15,661 nt of DNA from DALYDK01 sp964477125 (GTDB lineage: Bacteria > Patescibacteriota > Saccharimonadia > Saccharimonadales > CAIOMD01): contig CAYZCZ010000020.1 of assembly GCA_964477125.1 (NCBI GenBank), positions 1-15,661 of the forward strand, in the 5' to 3' direction. This document shows, in pieces, positions 15,223 through 15,661 of the stretch (position 1 is the stretch's first letter; each line of letters begins with the position of its first letter). A model generated the notes under the pieces. The model ran no database searches. It was not told the origin of the DNA and saw nothing but the letters and a program-made list of their open reading frames with translations. The position numbers and the translations under genes were made by a program.

Positions 15223-15661
15223 ATGAATCCAACGAATCCTGAAAACAAAAACGAAGAAATTGAAGAAATCCAAAATCCAGATGGTGAATTGATTATTGAG
15301 CATGACATTAATCAGGCTGCAAAAAATATTGTAAGTGAAATTACTAGCGAAAAAGATACTGAATTTGAAGAAAAGCCAGCTGAAGATATAGCAAGCAATA
15401 ACTATACTTTACCTATAAACAATATTCCAGATAACGTAGAACAGCCGTATGTCACTACGACCCAACCTTCTATTTTACCTGTGCAAAATAATCTAGAGAA
15501 TAATGTAGCAACCCCTATAGAGCCCAGACTAAAAAAGTCATATAACAAACTTAAGTTGGCGGTAATTATTTTTGCCGTGACGATATTAGTATGTGTTGTC
15601 TCTGTATCGGCATATGCCGGAATTTATTTACCAAATAAACCCAATAATGTGGTTAAGCGTT
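15223..15661 (+). CDS. single-pass membrane protein with acidic cytoplasmic tail, 3'-partial
   Basis: Open from ATG at 15223 to the end of the window (146 codons seen), so the C-terminal part is missing. Residues 1-100 are Glu/Asn/Pro-rich and low in complexity (PENKNEEIEEI near the start), probably disordered. RLKKSYNKLK (102-111) supplies the positive inside flank. Residues 112-133 form a hydrophobic helix (VIIFAVTILVCVV core) followed by YAGIYLPNK. This layout is that of a type II membrane protein whose functional domain lies outside the cell and beyond the window. It starts 2 bases after the preceding gene, with only a weak AGG at 15214-15216 as ribosome binding site, so the two are probably one transcript. 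Function unknown. Confidence 0.75.
   Translation, partial: MNPTNPENKNEEIEEIQNPDGELIIEHDINQAAKNIVSEITSEKDTEFEEKPAEDIASNNYTLPINNIPDNVEQPYVTTTQPSILPVQNNLENNVATPIEPRLKKSYNKLKLAVIIFAVTILVCVVSVSAYAGIYLPNKPNNVVKR

Noticed and set aside
1..15661. CRISPR array, tRNA or rRNA gene, insertion sequence, recoded TGA
   Set aside because: I saw no spaced direct repeats, cloverleaf or rRNA signatures, transposase-like frames or terminal repeats, and no in-frame TGA in any gene.

Overview
The window is core transcription and translation machinery from a small-genome, AT-rich bacterium. The order rpoB-rpoC-rpsL-rpsG-fusA-tuf, then rpsJ, together with the divergent character of each protein, fits Candidatus Saccharibacteria (TM7) or a related Patescibacteria/CPR lineage. 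This placement rests on protein resemblance and gene order, not on a database search. No gene contains an in-frame TGA. Stop codons are TAA in ten of the eleven genes whose end is visible and TAG in rpsL, so the TGA-as-glycine code of Gracilibacteria/Absconditabacteria is not in use.

Layout. Bases 1-3639 hold rpoB, which lacks its 5' end and is interrupted by a 100-N scaffold gap. The gap is flanked by the same 55 bases on both sides, so it is almost certainly an assembly artefact and the gene is intact. rpoC (3639-7439) overlaps rpoB by one base. rpsL, rpsG, an unrecognised 49-codon gene coupled to rpsG by a one-base overlap, and fusA follow on the same strand to 10737. A 291-base spacer with a good promoter and a foldable leader precedes tuf (11029-12210), which ends in a clear intrinsic terminator. 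A ClC-type channel/antiporter gene lies on the opposite strand (13395-12292) between tuf and rpsJ. rpsJ (13617-13940) has its own promoter and about 165 bases of structured leader, and it stops at an 18-bp hairpin terminator instead of leading into an S10 operon. The right end holds accessory membrane-associated genes: a membrane-anchored protein of unknown function on the minus strand, then an 88-residue membrane protein and the start of a larger single-pass protein on the plus strand.

Working together. rpoB and rpoC supply the catalytic RNA polymerase subunits. S12, S7 and S10 build the 30S decoding centre and head (S10 is also the NusE antitermination partner). EF-G and EF-Tu drive elongation.

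Most notable observations: (i) seven of the eight cysteines that hold the two zinc ions in bacterial beta' are replaced; (ii) the beta' trigger loop keeps its His but has Asp and Lys where Arg and Phe are usual; (iii) the EF-G base-recognition motif reads NKIN instead of NKxD, while EF-Tu in the same window keeps NKMD; (iv) rpsJ, tuf and the rpsL-rpsG spacer carry foldable RNA upstream of good Shine-Dalgarno sites, while three accessory genes look leaderless, with a -10 box 8-9 bases before ATG and no Shine-Dalgarno site; (v) a small undescribed gene sits between rpsG and fusA.
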